Below, one piece after another: positions 61,130 to 64,000 of a stretch of DNA of 64,000 nt. Each line of letters starts with the position of its first letter. The first letter of the stretch is position 1. Position numbers and translations under genes: made by a program. The notes below the pieces were generated by a model. The model was not told the DNA's origin. It ran no database searches and saw only the letters and a list, made by a program, of their open reading frames with translations. Origin of the DNA: Paenibacillus caseinilyticus. Lineage in GTDB: Bacteria; Bacillota; Bacilli; Paenibacillales; NBRC-103111. The stretch covers positions 235,344-299,343 of the forward strand of contig NZ_JAQAGY010000008.1 in the NCBI RefSeq assembly GCF_027533645.1, written 5' to 3'.

Positions 61130-61831
61130 TTACGATTGCAGCGCCCAAGCTACGGCCTGCTTCGCATGCAGGTAGGCCGTATCGAACAAAGGCAGCGGGC
61201 TGTCATCCTGACGGAGCAGGAGTCCGATCTCCGTACAGCCCAGAACGATGCCCTCCGCCCCCCTAGCCTGCAGCCGCCGGATGACGGCAAGGAACTTCTC
61301 GCGGGATTCCGGCAGAATCACGCCCCTGCACAATTCATCGAAGATGATCGAGTTCAGGATCTGCCGGTCCTCCTCTTCCGGAATCAGGACATCGATGCCC
61401 TCCGACTCCAGCTCTCCACGGTAGAAGTCCCCTTCCATCGTATACCGGGTTCCGAGCAAGCCCACCTTGCGCGTCCCCTGCAGCAGGATGGCCTGCGCTG
61501 CCGTTTGGGCAATATGGAAGAACGGAATCCCTACAGCGCTGCGGATCTCCGGGGCCACCCGGTGCATTGTATTCGTGCAGAGGAGCAGGCACTCCGCCCC
61601 TGCCCTCTCGAGCCCTTGGGCCGCTTCGCTCAGCATCCGCCCGGCATCGGCCCAGCGGTCTTCGCGCTGGCACTGCTCGATGTCGGCAAAATCGACGCTG
61701 TGTAGAATGCACCTCGCGGAGTGCAGTCCACCGAGGTTCTCTTTCACCAGGGTATTGATGATCCGGTAATATTCCAGCGAGGATTCCCAGCTCATCCCGC
61801 CGATCAGTCCGATGGTCTTCATCCATTTCAC
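61130..61831 (-). CDS. aspartate/glutamate racemase family protein
   Basis: This 233-residue cofactor-independent amino-acid racemase has the two catalytic Cys regions LLLCTNTMHRV (near 85) and VLGCTEIGLLL (near 200). The N-terminus TIGLIGGMSWESSLEYYRII is typical of the YgeA/RacX group, which has broad specificity and can make D-amino acids for the cell wall or biofilm control. AAGGAG lies 5 bp before the ATG. The substrate is not deducible. Confidence 0.88.
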   Translation of the reverse strand: MKWMKTIGLIGGMSWESSLEYYRIINTLVKENLGGLHSARCILHSVDFADIEQCQREDRWADAGRMLSEAAQGLERAGAECLLLCTNTMHRVAPEIRSAVGIPFFHIAQTAAQAILLQGTRKVGLLGTRYTMEGDFYRGELESEGIDVLIPEEEDRQILNSIIFDELCRGVILPESREKFLAVIRRLQARGAEGIVLGCTEIGLLLRQDDSPLPLFDTAYLHAKQAVAWALQS

Positions 61832-61920
61832 TCCTTCACTCTATGTCTAAGTTCTCTTTCTAACCATCGCACAGGAGAAGAAGATTGGCAATGAAAACCT
61901 TTTATGTAAACGGTACTTGA

Positions 61921-62196
61921 CTACTCCCGAAGCGCATCCCGCAGGCGGGTCGACATCGATTCCGCCGCGCGTCCGGCCGCCGCGCTCCGCGCCTTGACGA
62001 GCAGTTCCTTCAGCCGAAGATTCTCTTCTTCCAATTCGCGGATGCGCCTGCGCGATGCTTCGGCCTCCTCCGAGGCTTCGAGAGCACGGAGCAGTTCCTC
62101 GTCCCGGCGCCCCGCCTCCGCGAATAATCGCTCAAGGGCTTCTTCCCACTTCCGCTTTTCATCCGGTTCTTGATTCTTGCCCGGTCCTTGATTCAT
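61921..62196 (-). CDS. small coiled-coil protein
   Basis: This 91-residue charged protein has a long predicted coiled coil (RKWEEALERLFAEAGRRDEE, then ASRRRIRELEEENLRLKELL). There is no signal or membrane segment. GGGAGG lies ~9 bp before the ATG at 62196; the frame upstream to 62259 has no support. The family is unknown. It is divergent from the pirin gene, 203 bp away. Confidence 0.6.
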   Translation of the reverse strand: MNQGPGKNQEPDEKRKWEEALERLFAEAGRRDEELLRALEASEEAEASRRRIRELEEENLRLKELLVKARSAAAGRAAESMSTRLRDALRE

Positions 62197-62399
62197 GTCT
62201 GCTTCCTCCCTTCGTTCTCTCCTGAAATGAGTTTCCCCGGGGCTGAGCCCGTCTGCCATTCCCCCTGTCTTCTTCGATCCGCGATGCGGCTGGAGACAGT
62301 GGTTGTATTTCAGGTCTAATAAGCTATAATAATGTTAGTAACCTACTTTTAGCGTAAAATAAAACGATCTACACCGTGAATCATGAGAGGAGCTTCCCT

Positions 62400-63101
62400 A
62401 TGATCTCGATCTATCCCGCTTCTTCGCGTTATTCGGCCGACCACGGCTGGCTGCAGAGCAACTTCAGCTTCTCCTTCGGGGATTATTACGACCCGGACAA
62501 TACGGCCTTCGGGCCTCTGCGCGTCTTCAACGACGACACGATCCAAGGGAACCGCGGCTTCGGCGCGCATCCGCACCGCGAGATGGAGATCGTCTCCGTG
62601 GTGCTGGAGGGCCGGCTGAAGCACGAAGACAGCACAGGCCACGCCGCGGTGACGGCCTTCGGCGAAGTCCAGCGCATGTCGGCAGGCACAGGCATCATCC
62701 ATTCGGAGATGAATCCGGGGGATGAGCCGGTCACCCTGCTTCAGCTGTGGTTCTCCCCTGACCGCCAAGGCGTGGAGCCTTCCTACGAGACGAGCCGGTA
62801 CGATACGGCGGCGCTGAAGAACGCCCTGCTGCCCGTCGTATCCTGCCGCTCCGGTGAGGGCATCGCCCATATCCACCAGGATATGACGATCTACCTGTCC
62901 GAGCTCGAAGCGGGCCGGGAGCTGAGCTTCGAGCAGGAGGAGGGGCGCCGGATCTATGCCTTCGTCATGGAAGGCGGGATTACGCTGAACGGCGAGCATA
63001 CGCTGGCCCGCCGCGATGCGGCACGGATCACGCAGACGCCCTCCCTGCACATCCGTTCCGAGCAAGGTGCGCTCTGGATGCTCATTGACCTGCCCTACTA
63101 A
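62400..63101 (+). CDS. pirin-family bicupin
   Basis: This 233-residue protein of the YhhW/pirin type has metal-binding residues in AHPHREMEI and GIIHSEMNPG and a degenerate C-terminal cupin. Pirins bind iron; some show quercetin dioxygenase activity and others regulate. GAGAGGAG lies 8 bp before the ATG at 62400. The next gene starts 17 bp after its stop with its own AAGGAGG, so the two form an operon. Confidence 0.88.
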   Translation: MISIYPASSRYSADHGWLQSNFSFSFGDYYDPDNTAFGPLRVFNDDTIQGNRGFGAHPHREMEIVSVVLEGRLKHEDSTGHAAVTAFGEVQRMSAGTGIIHSEMNPGDEPVTLLQLWFSPDRQGVEPSYETSRYDTAALKNALLPVVSCRSGEGIAHIHQDMTIYLSELEAGRELSFEQEEGRRIYAFVMEGGITLNGEHTLARRDAARITQTPSLHIRSEQGALWMLIDLPY

Positions 63102-63118
63102 GCGAAGGAGGAGAAGCT

Positions 63119-63478
63119 ATGAATGTTCCTGAGATCCGCCGCACCCTGCTCATCAAGCATGTCACCGGACGGTTCCTGCTCGACTCCCGGAACCTCGGCA
63201 ATGCGTTCGGCTTCACCCTGGAGGAGCGGGATGGACAATGGTCCGTGGAGGCCCATGGCGTTGCCCCCTCCGTCATCCGGGAAATCGTCCGGTTGTCCGA
63301 CGAGCTCAACTTGTTCTACTTCGAAGAAGACAAGGAAGCCGGCACCCTGCGCAAATGGTGGTTGTACGGCAAGAACGCCCCTCGTGTGGCGGGCAATGAA
63401 GACGCCGGCACCTTATCCCTGTCGCTCGATACGCGGACGGCCTACTCCAACGAGAACACGAATATACCCTCCGGCTGA
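63119..63478 (+). CDS. hypothetical protein downstream of pirin
   Basis: This 119-residue soluble protein (RRTLLIKHVTGRFLLDSRNL, FGFTLEERDGQWSVEAHGVA, FYFEEDKEAGTLRKWWLYGK) has alternating strands and helices, no signal, and a polar C-terminus. I recognise no family. AAGGAGG lies just before the ATG, and the tight spacing to the pirin gene suggests related use. Confidence 0.65.
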   Translation: MNVPEIRRTLLIKHVTGRFLLDSRNLGNAFGFTLEERDGQWSVEAHGVAPSVIREIVRLSDELNLFYFEEDKEAGTLRKWWLYGKNAPRVAGNEDAGTLSLSLDTRTAYSNENTNIPSG

Positions 63479-63786
63479 GCAGCCCATTTCGCCAAGTTCC
63501 CCTGAGCCGGGCCTCAAGCCCCTCATGATAGACTTCTCCCTAGGGTCGATCCGGCTTGAGGGGTACGCGGGGCGCGTCCGCAGCGACACATTATACCATG
63601 AAAGCCCGCCGGGAAGGAATTCCCGGGCACAACAAAAAACCGGTAAGGCCCGAGGGAGGCCACTGAAGAACTAACGCTTTTTCATCGGGAGTCTCATAGA
63701 AGTTACAAAAAAGACATCTGCCTCCATTTTTTAGGGAGCAGATGTCTTTTTTAATGGCTCAAAATGGGTTTGCCCGACTCGTTTTT
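63479..63786. other. 308-bp stretch before the IS fragment
   Basis: It holds a CCTCAAGCC / GGCTTGAGG inverted repeat with a long loop (63512-63561) and the terminator listed next. No gene was seen. Confidence 0.5.
63707..63752. terminator. bidirectional terminator at the IS edge
   Basis: 15-bp perfect arms begin AAAAAAGACATCTGC. It lies 35 bp past the transposase stop and may mark the end of the element. Confidence 0.75.
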
Positions 63787-64000
63787 TCATTCTACCAGTT
63801 TCAATATCCGTTTAAGATTTACAGCGAATATGGCCATTGCACCTTGCATTTCCATGCCTAGCAGACCCGAGGATGTGGCGACATCATACCCGTGCCTATG
63901 TTTGAGCTCGCTGTTCTTTGCTTCAATCTTGTAGCGCTCTTTGGATTTCGCCTTGAAATGCTCCGTTTCCTGGAATGCCATTTGTTCCGAGTGTGCTTCA
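63787..64000 (-). mobile_element. C-terminal part of an IS1182-type transposase, continues beyond window
   Basis: The minus-strand frame is open to the window edge, so the ATG at 63981 need not be the start. The sequence HFKAKSKERYKIEAKNSELK, then HGYDVATSSGLLGMEMQGAM and a short tail ending LKRILKLVE, is typical of the C-terminus of IS1182-family DDE transposases. Only about 70 codons are visible. Whether the element is intact, and where its ends lie, cannot be told. Confidence 0.75.

Noticed and set aside
61903..61916. cre-like TGTAAACGGTACTT upstream of the racemase-type gene
   Set aside because: Three mismatches including the conserved CA end; too weak.

Overview
The window is about 60 % G+C and reads as the chromosome of a spore-forming, motile, polysaccharide-degrading Firmicute of the Paenibacillus type. 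The evidence is a complete gerA-gerB-gerC spore-germinant operon, an SR1P-family peptide, AraR-like and cre-like operators of Bacillus form, SLH-anchored surface proteins, AGGAGG ribosome sites and many lone sugar-catabolic genes. No rRNA, tRNA or CRISPR array was seen. The left edge cuts hisS and the right edge cuts an IS1182-type transposase gene.

Layout. 1-9.8 kb: the 3' part of hisS, a two-gene heterodimeric ABC exporter, a PAS-GGDEF-EAL protein, a GNAT acetyltransferase and two stand-alone receiver proteins. 10-20 kb: a Gfo/Idh oxidoreductase with a LacI regulator, an MHYT-PAS-GGDEF-EAL protein, a xylose-binding-type lipoprotein followed directly by a chemoreceptor gene, a 58-codon gene, a small DMT transporter and an SH3b-NlpC/P60 hydrolase. 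20-30 kb: a UbiD-family decarboxylase, a GH43 enzyme, a sugar ABC transporter (two permeases and a binding protein, no ATPase), a GH2 enzyme followed by an internally deleted aldose-epimerase remnant, and an alpha/beta hydrolase. 30-42 kb: a secreted 1,736-residue enzyme (GH43, CBM, GH43, CBM6, cohesin-like domains, C-terminal dockerin), an SLH-anchored cohesin protein downstream in the same operon, then a GH95 / LgoD-like dehydrogenase / L-galactose-dehydrogenase-like operon beside a decayed LacI gene. 42.7-48.5 kb: an ArsR-type regulator with an overlapping small gene, a ClpP paralogue, a 75-residue protein that is 41 % methionine, and a lower-GC stretch with small and broken genes. 48.5-64 kb: an aldose epimerase, araA with two AraR-like operators, a second chemoreceptor, a dual-kinase hybrid sensor, the ger operon with a fourth small gene, an Asp/Glu racemase homologue, a pirin and the IS fragment.

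How it fits together. Much of the window serves plant cell-wall sugar use. Secreted enzymes probably cut arabinoxylan, arabinan and fucosylated or galactosylated side chains. The ABC transporter imports products. The XylF-type protein probably reports pentose to its chemoreceptor. AraA, the epimerase and the L-galactose/L-fucose dehydrogenase pair take the sugars into central metabolism. The most striking proposal is a small cellulosome-like arrangement: a dockerin-bearing double-GH43 enzyme and a cell-wall-anchored cohesin protein made from one operon. The most unusual single gene is the Met/Cys-rich protein at 44.8 kb, whose transcript appears to carry the same 21-bp motif near both ends.

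Functions are inferred from motifs read by eye; no database search was run.
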